Source: an uncultured Lachnoanaerobaculum sp.
GTDB lineage: Bacteria > Bacillota > Clostridia > Lachnospirales > Lachnospiraceae
NCBI RefSeq assembly: GCF_938015485.1
Contig: NZ_CALLVU010000053.1
Coordinates: forward strand, 1-44,598
Length of the DNA: 44,598 bases
Direction: 5' to 3'
Under the pieces are notes generated by a model. The model was not told where the DNA came from. It was given only the letters and a program-made list of their open reading frames with translations, and searched no databases. Below, piece after piece: positions 33,781-42,377 of the stretch (its first letter is position 1; each line of letters starts with the position of its first letter). A program made the translations under genes and the position numbers.

Positions 33781-34329
33781 ATGCATAATAACAGTGTATT
33801 TAATCATTTAAAGACAATAAATAAACATAAGCTAACTGTGATGGACCTTTGTTTTAAAATTGGCTTAATTAAGCAAGGTTTACTACACGATTTAAGCAAA
33901 TATTCGCCAGAAGAGTTCTTAATCGGTATCAAATATTACCAAGGTGACAAGAGTCCGAACTCTGCAGAGAAGCTTGAAAAGGGCTATTCAAGCTCCTGGT
34001 TGCATCACAAAGGTAGAAATAAACACCACTTTGAGTACTGGATTGACTACGGAAAAGATATGAAAGACGGCCTTCAGGGCATGAAAATGCCTTTAAAATA
34101 CGTGCTTGAGATGTGCTGTGACAGAATAGCCGCCTCAAGAGTGTACTCGGGAAGTGAATATACAACAGACGTTCCTTGGAATTATTACAGCAAGAGAAAG
34201 GACTATATGGATATCCATAAGGATACAAGAGCTTTGCTTGAAAAGATTCTTCTTATAAATAAGAATGAGGGAGAAAAGAAGGCTTTGGCTTATATGAGAT
34301 GGATGTTGAAACACCCATATTTATACTAA
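33781..34329 (+). CDS. DUF5662-like protein (HD-like fold)
   Basis: A 182-residue soluble protein resembling the DUF5662 family, with no known function. Conserved-looking histidine/aspartate clusters include LLHDLSKYSPEEF near residue 35, WLHHKGRNKHHFEYW around 75-90 and a CDRIAASRVY segment. They suggest a helical HD-domain-like metal site. AGAGGAG sits about 9 bases before ATG 33781. It stands alone between the cold-shock gene and a terminator. A hydrolase role is a guess from the HD-like clusters. Confidence 0.75.
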   Translation: MHNNSVFNHLKTINKHKLTVMDLCFKIGLIKQGLLHDLSKYSPEEFLIGIKYYQGDKSPNSAEKLEKGYSSSWLHHKGRNKHHFEYWIDYGKDMKDGLQGMKMPLKYVLEMCCDRIAASRVYSGSEYTTDVPWNYYSKRKDYMDIHKDTRALLEKILLINKNEGEKKALAYMRWMLKHPYLY

Positions 34330-34385
34330 AAAATATTTATGCCATATAAAAAATTATTTGAGATATACAATTAAAAGTAATATAA

Positions 34386-34416
34386 AACCCTTATAATCCT
34401 GTTTTATAAGGGTTTT
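34386..34416. terminator. bidirectional terminator after the DUF5662-like gene
   Basis: An 11-bp stem AACCCTTATAA/TTATAAGGGTT (34386-34396 with 34404-34414) lies between convergent genes, with A/T-rich flanks on both sides. Confidence 0.75.
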
Positions 34417-34470
34417 ATAAATTATAGAGCTTATTTATATATTTTTATATCAATTTTCTGAATAATCCAA

Positions 34471-35547
34471 TCATTGTTTTAAAAGTTTAAATTGTTTGAG
34501 CATTTCGATGGCATACTCTCTGAAAAAGACCTTGTCAGAAAAATCGAGTTTTGCTAAATTTATATATTTTTCTTTAGATTTATATTTTTTTTTAAAGATT
34601 TCACCAACTAACCCTGTATTAAAACATGGAATATACTCGGCAACTTGCTTTATATAGGCAGTTTGTTTTGTGGCTTTCTTTTTTACGCTCTTATCTACAA
34701 ATTCGCCTATACTTTTGTGTACGGCGTAGTCTTCAATTATCAGATAATAGTAGTCTTTGTAGTTCTCAAAGAAAAACTTCAGCTCACACTTAAGTATAGG
34801 AATATCAAGTATAAGTTTATTCTCTGAAGCGTTTAAAAATATCTCATCTTCAATACTCAATTTATAATCAAGATATTCATTACAGGTATAGTAAAGTGTG
34901 AGAAATTCCTTATTCTTTTTTACATCCGAGAGTGTAAAGTTTGAATTGAAAAAATCTACAAAGGAGAGCATCTCAACGACCTTAAGCATACCGAGCAAAT
35001 CTTCTTCATTGTGCAAGAGCAGAAGATGTAGAATTCTTTCATCACGAGTGTTTATATAGTCGTAGTAAAAATTTATAAGCGTACCGCCGTCATACTTATC
35101 TTCTCTGTAAAGCCCCAGAAACTCTTCCAATGACTTTTGATTCATCCTCTCAAGCCCCAGAGGTTTTTTTAAATATCTTATACTTTTGTAGATATCAAGG
35201 CTTTTGTAGCTTTCAAGCGGGTTAAAAAGGTAGTACTGCTTTGAACATTCTCTGATATAAGGTAAATCAAAGCCGTCACCGTTAAAATTTATCAGTGTAT
35301 CAAAATCTGCGGCATATTCAAAAAAAGCCTGCAAAACGGCGGTTTCATCAGAGAGGCTCTCACAAAACCATTGCTTGAATATAACAGTATCATTATCGAC
35401 ATTTATACTGCCTATAAGATACAGGTTTGAATTTTTGGGACTGAGTCCGGTAGTTTCTATATCAAAAAACAGCAGCTTTTTAATATCACCGATTTTTGAT
35501 AAATCGTATTTTATATTATTTTTAAATTTCTTTGTTATCTCTTTCAT
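34471..35547 (-). CDS. RNase H-like exonuclease domain protein (YprB-like)
   Basis: A 358-residue protein with an RNase_H_2/DnaQ-type fold. The acidic motifs are DIETTGL (near residue 29), NFNGDGFDLPYI (about 95-105) and the late HNEEDLLGML, consistent with a DEDD-type 3'-5' exonuclease. The C-terminal 150 residues have no recognisable domain; Bacillus YprB carries a TPR-like tail. Its substrate is unknown. The ribosome site is weak. It is divergent from ruvA, with about 130 bases between. Confidence 0.8.
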   Translation of the reverse strand: MKEITKKFKNNIKYDLSKIGDIKKLLFFDIETTGLSPKNSNLYLIGSINVDNDTVIFKQWFCESLSDETAVLQAFFEYAADFDTLINFNGDGFDLPYIRECSKQYYLFNPLESYKSLDIYKSIRYLKKPLGLERMNQKSLEEFLGLYREDKYDGGTLINFYYDYINTRDERILHLLLLHNEEDLLGMLKVVEMLSFVDFFNSNFTLSDVKKNKEFLTLYYTCNEYLDYKLSIEDEIFLNASENKLILDIPILKCELKFFFENYKDYYYLIIEDYAVHKSIGEFVDKSVKKKATKQTAYIKQVAEYIPCFNTGLVGEIFKKKYKSKEKYINLAKLDFSDKVFFREYAIEMLKQFKLLKQ

Positions 35548-35610
35548 ATCTGTATTATAATAGTTATTTACAGGTAAATCAAGAAATCACGAAAGTATGT
35601 TCGATTTCAA

Positions 35611-35640
35611 TTGATTTATAATCCTGTATTATGTTATGAT
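35611..35640 (+). promoter_or_regulatory. ruvA promoter
   Basis: TTGATT (35611-35616), an 18-bp spacer and TATGAT (35635-35640) with TGT before it, 38 bases ahead of the ruvA start. No clear LexA box was seen. Confidence 0.55.
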
Positions 35641-35678
35641 AAAGTACAAAATAAAAGTAACAGATTTTAGGAAGAGCT

Positions 35679-36269
35679 ATGATTGCATATATAAGAGGAA
35701 TTGTAACTGAAAAGAATATAAATACCGTGGTGGTGGAATGTGGCGGAATAGGATATGACATTTTTGCTACAGGCAGAGATATTGATAAGCTTTCAAAGGG
35801 CGGAGAGGTGCTTATACATACATATTTGAGGATTTCGGAGGATGCGCATACGCTTTACGGCTTTTTGAATAAGGATGATATGGATATGTTCAAAAAGCTT
35901 ATCGGTGTAAACGGAGTGGGACCGAAGGCGGCCCTAAGCATTATGTCCACATTAAGCGGCTTTGACCTTAAGATGGCTATAGTATCTGAAGACCACAAAG
36001 CTATCAGTGCGGCTGTAGGTGTCGGAGTAAAGATTGCAAAAAAGATAATTCTTGAACTTAAGGAAAAGGTGGATATAGACGGCATCGCTTCCGTAGAAGC
36101 AGATAATACGGACGGAAACTCGGTTGCCACAGAGGCGGTGGAAGCACTTGTATCACTCGGCTATTCAAGCAGTGAGGCTTATAAGGCTGTAAAAGATATT
36201 GAGATTAAGGACGGTGATACGACTGAGGATATATTGAAACTTGCATTAAAGAAGATGGCGATATTCTAA
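35679..36269 (+). CDS. ruvA: Holliday junction branch migration protein RuvA
   Basis: A 196-residue junction-binding subunit. The N-terminal OB fold (MIAYIRGIVTEKN) is followed by two helix-hairpin-helix motifs (LIGVNGVGPKAAL, AVGVGVKIAKKIILELK) and a C-terminal RuvB-contact domain after a flexible acidic linker (about 135-145). Typical length. RuvB starts 17 bases downstream, the normal ruvAB arrangement. TTTTAGGAAGAG precedes the ATG. Confidence 0.96.
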   Translation: MIAYIRGIVTEKNINTVVVECGGIGYDIFATGRDIDKLSKGGEVLIHTYLRISEDAHTLYGFLNKDDMDMFKKLIGVNGVGPKAALSIMSTLSGFDLKMAIVSEDHKAISAAVGVGVKIAKKIILELKEKVDIDGIASVEADNTDGNSVATEAVEALVSLGYSSSEAYKAVKDIEIKDGDTTEDILKLALKKMAIF

Positions 36270-36286
36270 GTGAAGTGAGTGTGAAG

Positions 36287-37285
36287 ATGGAAAAAAGGAT
36301 AATTTCAACTGAAATAACAAAAGAAGATAAGCAGATAGAAAAAAGCCTTAGACCGCAGTTTTTGAGTGAATATATCGGTCAGGAGAAAATTAGGAAAAAT
36401 CTTAAAGTCTATATAGATGCCGCCAAGCTTAGAAAAGAGAGCCTTGACCATGTGCTGTTTTACGGACCTCCGGGACTTGGAAAGACTACTCTTTGTAATA
36501 TAATAGCAAATGAGATGGGTACAAACCTTAAGGTGACGTCGGGACCGGCTATTGAAAAACCCGGTGATATGGCAGCTATACTTAACAATCTGAATGAGGG
36601 CGATGTGCTTTTTGTAGACGAGATACATAGGCTAAACAGGCAGGTGGAAGAGGTATTGTATCCTGCTATGGAAGATTTTGTGATAGATATTGTGATAGGT
36701 AAGGATGCCGGAGCCAGAAGTATCAGACTTGATTTGCCGAAGTTTACTTTAGTGGGAGCTACTACAAGAGCGGGACTGCTTACGGCACCGTTGCGTGACA
36801 GATTCGGTGTGGTACAAAAGCTTGAATTTTATAATACCGACGAGCTTAAGGAGATAGTGAGACGCTCCGCAACAGTGCTGGGTGTGGAGATAGATGAGAG
36901 CGGTGCTATAGAGATTGCAAGAAGAAGTCGCGGTACACCGAGGCTTGCAAACAGACTGCTAAAGCGCGTCAGAGATTTTGCGCAGGTAAAATACAACGGA
37001 GTCATTGATAAGAGTGTGGCGGATTTTGCGCTTGATACTTTGGATGTGGACAAGCTTGGACTTGACAACAACGACAGAATGATTTTGCTTACTATAATAG
37101 AAAAATTCGGCGGAGGTCCTGTAGGACTTAATACCTTAAGTGCCGCAATCGGAGAGGATGCAGGTACGCTTGAGGAGGTATATGAGCCGTATTTGCTGAT
37201 GAACGGACTTATAAACAGAACGCCGGGCGGAAGAGTTGCGACTGAAAACGCATATATTCACCTCGGTATTGAAATGAAAGGTTGA
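36287..37285 (+). CDS. ruvB: Holliday junction helicase RuvB
   Basis: A 332-residue AAA+ motor for branch migration. Walker A is GPPGLGKTT, Walker B is LFVDEIHRL, sensor 1 is GATTRAG, and the arginine finger lies in APLRDRFG. A winged-helix C-terminus (GGPVGLNTLSAAIGED) binds DNA. ATG 36287 gives the usual MEKRIISTE start; an in-frame GTG at 36275 is possible. The stop shares a base with the next start (TGATG). Confidence 0.96.
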   Translation: MEKRIISTEITKEDKQIEKSLRPQFLSEYIGQEKIRKNLKVYIDAAKLRKESLDHVLFYGPPGLGKTTLCNIIANEMGTNLKVTSGPAIEKPGDMAAILNNLNEGDVLFVDEIHRLNRQVEEVLYPAMEDFVIDIVIGKDAGARSIRLDLPKFTLVGATTRAGLLTAPLRDRFGVVQKLEFYNTDELKEIVRRSATVLGVEIDESGAIEIARRSRGTPRLANRLLKRVRDFAQVKYNGVIDKSVADFALDTLDVDKLGLDNNDRMILLTIIEKFGGGPVGLNTLSAAIGEDAGTLEEVYEPYLLMNGLINRTPGGRVATENAYIHLGIEMKG

Positions 37286-39534
37286 TGATGAAGATAACAG
37301 AGCTTTTGGCGCCTGCCGGCTCATATGAGAGCTTGGTGGCGGCGGTCAATGCCGGAGCGGATGCGATATATATCGGAGGAAAGAAGTTTTCCGCCAGAGC
37401 GTATGCGAACAATCCTGATGAGGATGTGCTTATAAAAGGAATTGAGTATGCACATACTTTCGGTGTAAGCGTATATATGACAATCAATACACTTTTTAAA
37501 GAAAGTGAGATGGATGAACTCTTTGACTACATAAAGACCTACTACAATGCAGGTATTGATGCCGTGATTGTACAGGATTTGGGAGTATTTGAGTTTATCA
37601 GAAAGCATTTTAAAAAGCTTCCTATACATGCCAGTACACAGATGACAATTACAGGAAGCTACGGCGCAATATTTTTGAAAAATATCGGTGCGAGCAGAAT
37701 AGTCCCTGCAAGAGAGATATCGCTTGCAGAGATAAAGGATATTGACAGTAAATGTGATATAGAAATAGAGTGCTTCGTACATGGAGCGCTCTGTTACTCA
37801 TACTCCGGTCAATGTCTTATGAGCTCCATAATAGGAGGAAGAAGCGGCAACAGAGGCAGATGTGCACAGACTTGCAGACTGCCTTATGACCTGTATGAAA
37901 ACGGTAAGAAGTTAAATAAGGCCGATGAGAGGAATCTTTTAAGCTGCAAAGATTTATGCAGCCTTGATATTTTGCCCGATTTGATAGAGGCAGGGATCGA
38001 CTCGCTGAAGATAGAGGGCAGAATGAAGGCGCCAAGGTATACAGCCGGAGTTGTAAGTATATGGCGAAAGTATCTTGATTTGTATAATTCAAAGAAAAGA
38101 GTCGGATATAAGGTAGATAAGAAATACAGAAAACTTCTACTTGACCTTTTTGACAGAGGCGGACAGACGGAAGGCTATTATAAGGAACATAACGGCAGGG
38201 ATATGATTGCCGTACATGAAAAACCTGTAAACAAAGAGGTGAACGCGGATTACTTTGAATACCTTGATAAGACATTTGTAGAAGGCAAAAAAGTACTGCC
38301 TGTTTTGGGAGCGGTAAAGATAAAAAAAGATATGCCTATAAGCTTTGAAGTGAGTGTAAATAATCTGAGAGATGCTTATGGCAGGCAGGAGCAGGTAAAC
38401 AGTATATCAATAGAAGTATCGGGTGAAGCACCTCAGCTTGCAAAGACCAGAGCAAGCTCTGCTTGTGATGTGGAAAAACAGCTTAAAAAGACAGGTAATA
38501 CCTTATTTACATTTGAAAATCTTTATATTGATATGGATGAGGGATTATTTATCCCTGTAAAGACTTTAAATGAATTAAGAAGGGAAGCACTTGATAAACT
38601 CAGCCAAAAGATATTGGACAGATACAGAAGAGATGACAGTGATGTGCTTAAGTATACAGGGTTTATATATCCGCATTCCGGACCAAAAGATGAAAATAAG
38701 GCGGGAATAAAGTTTAATATACTTTGTGAAACCGTGGAGCAAATAGATGCCGCAGTCGACTTTGCAAAGAGTGAGGGAATTGCTTTTGACGAAATAAGTA
38801 TAGAAAGTGAGCTGATAGCGGAGTCTTTACTATATGATAAGATAGAGTCGATAAGAGAGTGCTGTGCCGCATTTAACCTTTATATGCCGCATATTTTCAG
38901 AGATGAGGCCAAGGCATTTTTTAACAAGCATTTACAAAGGATAAGAGAGCTTGATTTTGATAATTTTATAGTCAGAAGCTTGGAAGAAATCTTTTATATT
39001 AACGACAATATAGATAATAATGCGAATATTATCCTTGATTACAGTGTTTATGCTTACAATAAGAATACAATAGACTTTTATAATGACAAGTTCAATATAA
39101 AAAGACTTACATATCCGCTTGAGCTTAATCTTTCGGAGATAAGACAGCTTGACAACCCGGGCAATGAGATGATTGCATACGGAAAGATACCTATGATGGT
39201 GTCTGCACAGTGCTTAAAGAAAACAACAAAGGGCTGTGATCACAAAAAAGAGGTACTTGTTTTAAAGGACAGAAAAAACAGCGAGATGCAGGTAAAGACT
39301 CACTGTGATTTTTGCTATAACACTATTTTAAACTCAAAGCCTTTATCGGTACTCGGTATGGAAAAGGAAGTAAAAAAGATATCGCCAAGTATTCTAAGAC
39401 TTTGGTTTACTACTGAAAATGCAGGTGAAACAAAGAATGTACTGAGAAAATATATTGATGATTTTTGTAATAATGTCAGCGTTTTAAATATAGATGACTT
39501 TACAAGAGGACATCTCAAAAGGGGCATAGAGTGA
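37285..39534 (+). CDS. U32 family peptidase-like protein (RlhA/TrhP/PrtC type)
   Basis: A 749-residue cytosolic protein. The N-terminal ELLAPAGSYESLVAAVNAGADAIYIGG and the ECFVHGALCYSYSGQCLMSS segment (signature of U32) define the family, followed by GNRGRCAQTCRLPY and a DUF3656-like collagenase domain to about residue 420. A further U32-like repeat region runs to the cysteine-rich end (CDHKK, HCDFCY). Family members studied in E. coli (RlhA, TrhP) hydroxylate rRNA or tRNA bases, and older names call them proteases. An RNA-modification role is more likely than proteolysis, but this is family-level inference. Translationally coupled to ruvB. Confidence 0.9.
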   Translation: MMKITELLAPAGSYESLVAAVNAGADAIYIGGKKFSARAYANNPDEDVLIKGIEYAHTFGVSVYMTINTLFKESEMDELFDYIKTYYNAGIDAVIVQDLGVFEFIRKHFKKLPIHASTQMTITGSYGAIFLKNIGASRIVPAREISLAEIKDIDSKCDIEIECFVHGALCYSYSGQCLMSSIIGGRSGNRGRCAQTCRLPYDLYENGKKLNKADERNLLSCKDLCSLDILPDLIEAGIDSLKIEGRMKAPRYTAGVVSIWRKYLDLYNSKKRVGYKVDKKYRKLLLDLFDRGGQTEGYYKEHNGRDMIAVHEKPVNKEVNADYFEYLDKTFVEGKKVLPVLGAVKIKKDMPISFEVSVNNLRDAYGRQEQVNSISIEVSGEAPQLAKTRASSACDVEKQLKKTGNTLFTFENLYIDMDEGLFIPVKTLNELRREALDKLSQKILDRYRRDDSDVLKYTGFIYPHSGPKDENKAGIKFNILCETVEQIDAAVDFAKSEGIAFDEISIESELIAESLLYDKIESIRECCAAFNLYMPHIFRDEAKAFFNKHLQRIRELDFDNFIVRSLEEIFYINDNIDNNANIILDYSVYAYNKNTIDFYNDKFNIKRLTYPLELNLSEIRQLDNPGNEMIAYGKIPMMVSAQCLKKTTKGCDHKKEVLVLKDRKNSEMQVKTHCDFCYNTILNSKPLSVLGMEKEVKKISPSILRLWFTTENAGETKNVLRKYIDDFCNNVSVLNIDDFTRGHLKRGIE

Positions 39535-39602
39535 TATGTCCTTTACTATAATGCATCATTGGTTTATACTTCTTTTAGTTATCACTAAAGTGGAGGTGTG
39601 CA

Positions 39603-40049
39603 ATGATAGAAGCAACTAGCTGCGGTGGTGTAGTTATATATCATGGAAAGATATTGACCTTATTTAAAAATTATAAAAATAAGTATGAGGGATGGGTTTT
39701 GCCAAAGGGAACTGTAGAGCATGGTGAGACATTTGAACAGACTGCACTAAGAGAAGTATATGAAGAGACCGGAGCGAAGGCCCGAATAGTACAATTCATA
39801 GGAACAAGCCATTATACGTTCAATACAAGTACGGATTTGATTGATAAAAGAGTACACTGGTTTTTGATGAAGGCGGACAGCTACTTTTCAAGGCCGCAAA
39901 GAGAAGAGTATTTTGTGGATTCGGGTTATTATAAATACCATGAATCCTTTCATCTTTTAAAGTTTTCAAATGAGAGGATGATGCTTGAGAGAGGTTACAA
40001 TATTTATACCGAATTAAAGAGAATTGGGAGATGGAATGATAGATTTTAA
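39603..40049 (+). CDS. NUDIX hydrolase
   Basis: A 148-residue hydrolase of nucleoside-diphosphate-linked compounds. The Nudix box reads G-x5-E-x7-REVYEETGA, starting at GTVEHGE and ending at EETGAKA, with all metal-binding glutamates present. LPKGTVEHGE suggests the Ap4A/diphosphoinositol branch rather than MutT, but the substrate cannot be fixed. GTGGAGGTG precedes the ATG. Its last 14 bases overlap the ThyX-like gene, so both should be translated together. Confidence 0.9.
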   Translation: MIEATSCGGVVIYHGKILTLFKNYKNKYEGWVLPKGTVEHGETFEQTALREVYEETGAKARIVQFIGTSHYTFNTSTDLIDKRVHWFLMKADSYFSRPQREEYFVDSGYYKYHESFHLLKFSNERMMLERGYNIYTELKRIGRWNDRF

Positions 40050-40659
40050 AGAGTGTTATGTGATGAATTTTGAAAACGCCATGAGGGGAGCGAGAAATCC
40101 CATGAACTCATGGGATAGATCCGACAGTCACTATGATGAAAACGGTAATTATATTCTGGGAGAGAACGACCTTTCACTTGCAAAAAGACTTAGAAATGCA
40201 GGAACAAGCGATCACAGAAAGTATTTAAGGCAGATAATGGTTTCTATAGATATCACTGCTCCTATGTACTGGTGGAAAGAATATGACACCTATAAGGTTG
40301 CTACGGTAGCAAACTCCACTTCCACAATGCATAAGATTCATTCGAAACCTTTTGAACTTGATGATTTTTCGTATGATCATCTCGGGGAAAACGGTCTTAA
40401 TATTTTAAAAAATCTTATAGATGAACTTGAGAAGATAAGACTTTCATATGTGGAGACTAAGGATAAGACACTTTGGTATGAGCTTATACAGCTGCTGCCT
40501 TCAAGCTATAATCAGATGAGAACCTGTACACTCAACTATGAGACCTTGGTGAATATATACAGGTCGAGAAAAAATCACAAACTTGACGAGTGGAGGAGCT
40601 TTTGTGATTGGATAAAGACATTACCGTATGCAAATGAAATCATTATAGCTGAGGATTAA
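40036..40659 (+). CDS. divergent ThyX-like protein (flavin-dependent thymidylate synthase fold)
   Basis: A 207-residue protein. By eye it aligns end to end with ThyX: AMRGAR (15-20) with the A.RAAR start, DITAPMYWWKEY (72-83) with the VKAPIFVARQW strand, VATVANSTSTMH (88-99) with the IASYNELSGRY helix, LLPSSYNQMRTCTLN (153-167) with VLPLNLYTRFFWTVN, and R178-x2-H181...DEW (184-186) with RADSHAQWEI. The RHR part of the RHRxxSxNExS motif reads TYK (85-87), and the N/E/S positions are shifted, so canonical flavin chemistry may be changed or lost. ATG 40036 follows GGGAG; TTG 40024 and ATG 40063 are alternatives. It lies between an overlapping NUDIX gene and DHFR one base downstream. Confidence 0.65.
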   Translation: MIDFKECYVMNFENAMRGARNPMNSWDRSDSHYDENGNYILGENDLSLAKRLRNAGTSDHRKYLRQIMVSIDITAPMYWWKEYDTYKVATVANSTSTMHKIHSKPFELDDFSYDHLGENGLNILKNLIDELEKIRLSYVETKDKTLWYELIQLLPSSYNQMRTCTLNYETLVNIYRSRKNHKLDEWRSFCDWIKTLPYANEIIIAED

Positions 40660-40660
40660 G

Positions 40661-41155
40661 ATGAATATAATAGTTTCGGTAGATAAAAAATGGGGTATCG
40701 GCAACAAGGGAAAACTTTTGGTATCAATACCCAGAGATAAAAAACTTTTCAGAGAAGAGACTACAGGAAAGGTGATAATAATGGGACATAATACATTATT
40801 ATCACTCCCCGGCTCACAGCCACTTGCAGGAAGAGAGAATATAGTGCTGTCAAGAGATAAGTCTCTTTCTATAAAAGGTGCTACTGTTTTAAACAGTGTA
40901 GATGCCTGCATGGATTACTTAAAGAAAAACAATATAAAAGACAGTGATGTTTTTGTGATAGGCGGAGAAAGCGTTTATAATGATTTCTTGCCCTATTGTG
41001 ATATTGCTCATATTACATATATCGACTATGAATATGAGGCTGACAGGCATTTTTTAAATTTGGATATGAGTGATGAATGGGGTCTTGTTCTTGAGACTGA
41101 AGAAGAGACATATTTTGATATACCGTATACATTCAGATTATATAAGAGAAAGTAA
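40661..41155 (+). CDS. folA: dihydrofolate reductase
   Basis: A 164-residue enzyme reducing dihydrofolate to tetrahydrofolate with NADPH. It has WGIGNKGKLLVSIPRDKKLFRE at the N-terminus (split motif: WGIGNKG, then SIPRDKK), IIMGHNTLLSLPG, ENIVLSRD, and VIGGESVYNDFL for the cofactor. Length is normal. The stop of the ThyX-like gene ends at 40659 and this start is at 40661, so they are tightly coupled. ThyA-type thymidylate synthases need DHFR because they release dihydrofolate, whereas true ThyX does not; this makes the pairing noteworthy. Confidence 0.95.
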   Translation: MNIIVSVDKKWGIGNKGKLLVSIPRDKKLFREETTGKVIIMGHNTLLSLPGSQPLAGRENIVLSRDKSLSIKGATVLNSVDACMDYLKKNNIKDSDVFVIGGESVYNDFLPYCDIAHITYIDYEYEADRHFLNLDMSDEWGLVLETEEETYFDIPYTFRLYKRK

Positions 41156-41212
41156 ATAGGCTTTAGCTATACAAGGGTCTAATACAATAAATATTTTTGA
41201 GAGGCAAAAAAG

Positions 41213-42238
41213 ATGGATAAGAAATTTGATTTGTTGACTTTCGGTCAGGCGCTTTTAAGGCTTTCACCGGTAAGAGATGACAGACTGGTAAGAGGAGAAA
41301 CTCTTATCAGACAGGTAGGTGGAGCGGAACTTAATGTTGCAGTGGGAGCTTCGCTCTTAGGACTTAAGACCGGCGTAATAACAAAGCTGCCTTCACATGA
41401 GATGGGAGCTTATATAAAGAATACAGTAAGATCCTACGGTATAAGCGACGATTGTATAATCTATGATAACGGTAAAGATGCAAGAGTCGGAATATATTTT
41501 TATGAGCACGGAGCATATCCGAGAAAGCCTAATGTAATCTATGACAGAAAAAACTCATGTTTTGAAAATATAAATATAAACGAGTTTAAGGATGATATGT
41601 ACAAGTCTACAACCTGTTTTCACACCACAGGTATCACATTGGCACTTTGTAAAAATTCAAGAGAAACAGCCATTGAGATGATAAAAAAGTTCAAAGAAAA
41701 CGGGTCCATTATATCATTTGACGTAAACTTCAGGGCAAATCTTTGGACAGGAGATGAAGCAAGACAGACTATAGAGAGAATACTTCCTTTTGTGGATATT
41801 TTCTTTTGCTCTGAGGATACTGCCAGACTTACATTTGATAAAAGTGGCGATGTAAAAGATATTATGAAATCATTTACGGAAGAATATCCTATATCAATAG
41901 TGGCATCCACACAGAGAGTGGTACATTCTCCTAAGGTACATGACTTCGGATCTATAATATACAATGCATATCAGGATGAGTTTTACACTGAAGAACCGTA
42001 TAAGTCTATTGACGTTGTGGACAGAATAGGCAGCGGAGACGCATATATTGCGGGTGCACTCTACGGACTTTTACACTACAGACTGGATTGTAAGAAGGCT
42101 ATAGCATACGGAAATGCGTATTCCGCAGTAAAAAATACCATACCGGGTGATGTTCCTTCCTCAAATCTTCACGATATAGACAATATCATTGCGGACCACA
42201 ATATGACAGACGGCTATAGATCTGAAATGAACAGATAG
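41213..42238 (+). CDS. PfkB-family sugar kinase (2-keto-3-deoxygluconate kinase-like)
   Basis: A 341-residue ribokinase-fold kinase. LTFGQALLRLSP at the start and RQVGGAELNVAVGASLLG match PfkB signature 1. VDRIGSGDAYIAGALYG is signature 2 with the catalytic aspartate, where GAGDAF is the common form. The N-terminus and length resemble KdgK-type 2-keto-3-deoxygluconate kinases, but no other pathway gene is nearby. GAGAGGC sits 7-13 bases before the ATG. It appears monocistronic. Confidence 0.88.
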   Translation: MDKKFDLLTFGQALLRLSPVRDDRLVRGETLIRQVGGAELNVAVGASLLGLKTGVITKLPSHEMGAYIKNTVRSYGISDDCIIYDNGKDARVGIYFYEHGAYPRKPNVIYDRKNSCFENININEFKDDMYKSTTCFHTTGITLALCKNSRETAIEMIKKFKENGSIISFDVNFRANLWTGDEARQTIERILPFVDIFFCSEDTARLTFDKSGDVKDIMKSFTEEYPISIVASTQRVVHSPKVHDFGSIIYNAYQDEFYTEEPYKSIDVVDRIGSGDAYIAGALYGLLHYRLDCKKAIAYGNAYSAVKNTIPGDVPSSNLHDIDNIIADHNMTDGYRSEMNR

Positions 42239-42311
42239 CTAATAAAAGCGATTGTTTTTCAAAATAAACAAAAAATTAACAAAGTATTCTGATATATTGC
42301 TTTGAATAGGG

Positions 42312-42340
42312 TTGGTTTTTTCTTTTTTTTATGTTACTAT
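42312..42340 (+). promoter_or_regulatory. nfnA-gltA promoter
   Basis: TTGGTT (42312-42317), a 17-bp spacer and TACTAT (42335-42340) with TGT before it, 38 bases ahead of the start. The spacer is a long T-rich run. Confidence 0.6.
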
Positions 42341-42377
42341 AGACATGAGATTTTATCTATTTGGAGGAATAAGCAAT

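Noticed and set aside
37321..38275. Two 150-codon minus-strand frames opposite the U32 gene
   Set aside because: They are antisense to a conserved coding region, and their residue composition is that of a shadow frame.
40024..40036. TTG start for the ThyX-like gene
   Set aside because: ATG 40036 has a GGGAG site at suitable distance and the four extra codons add nothing conserved.
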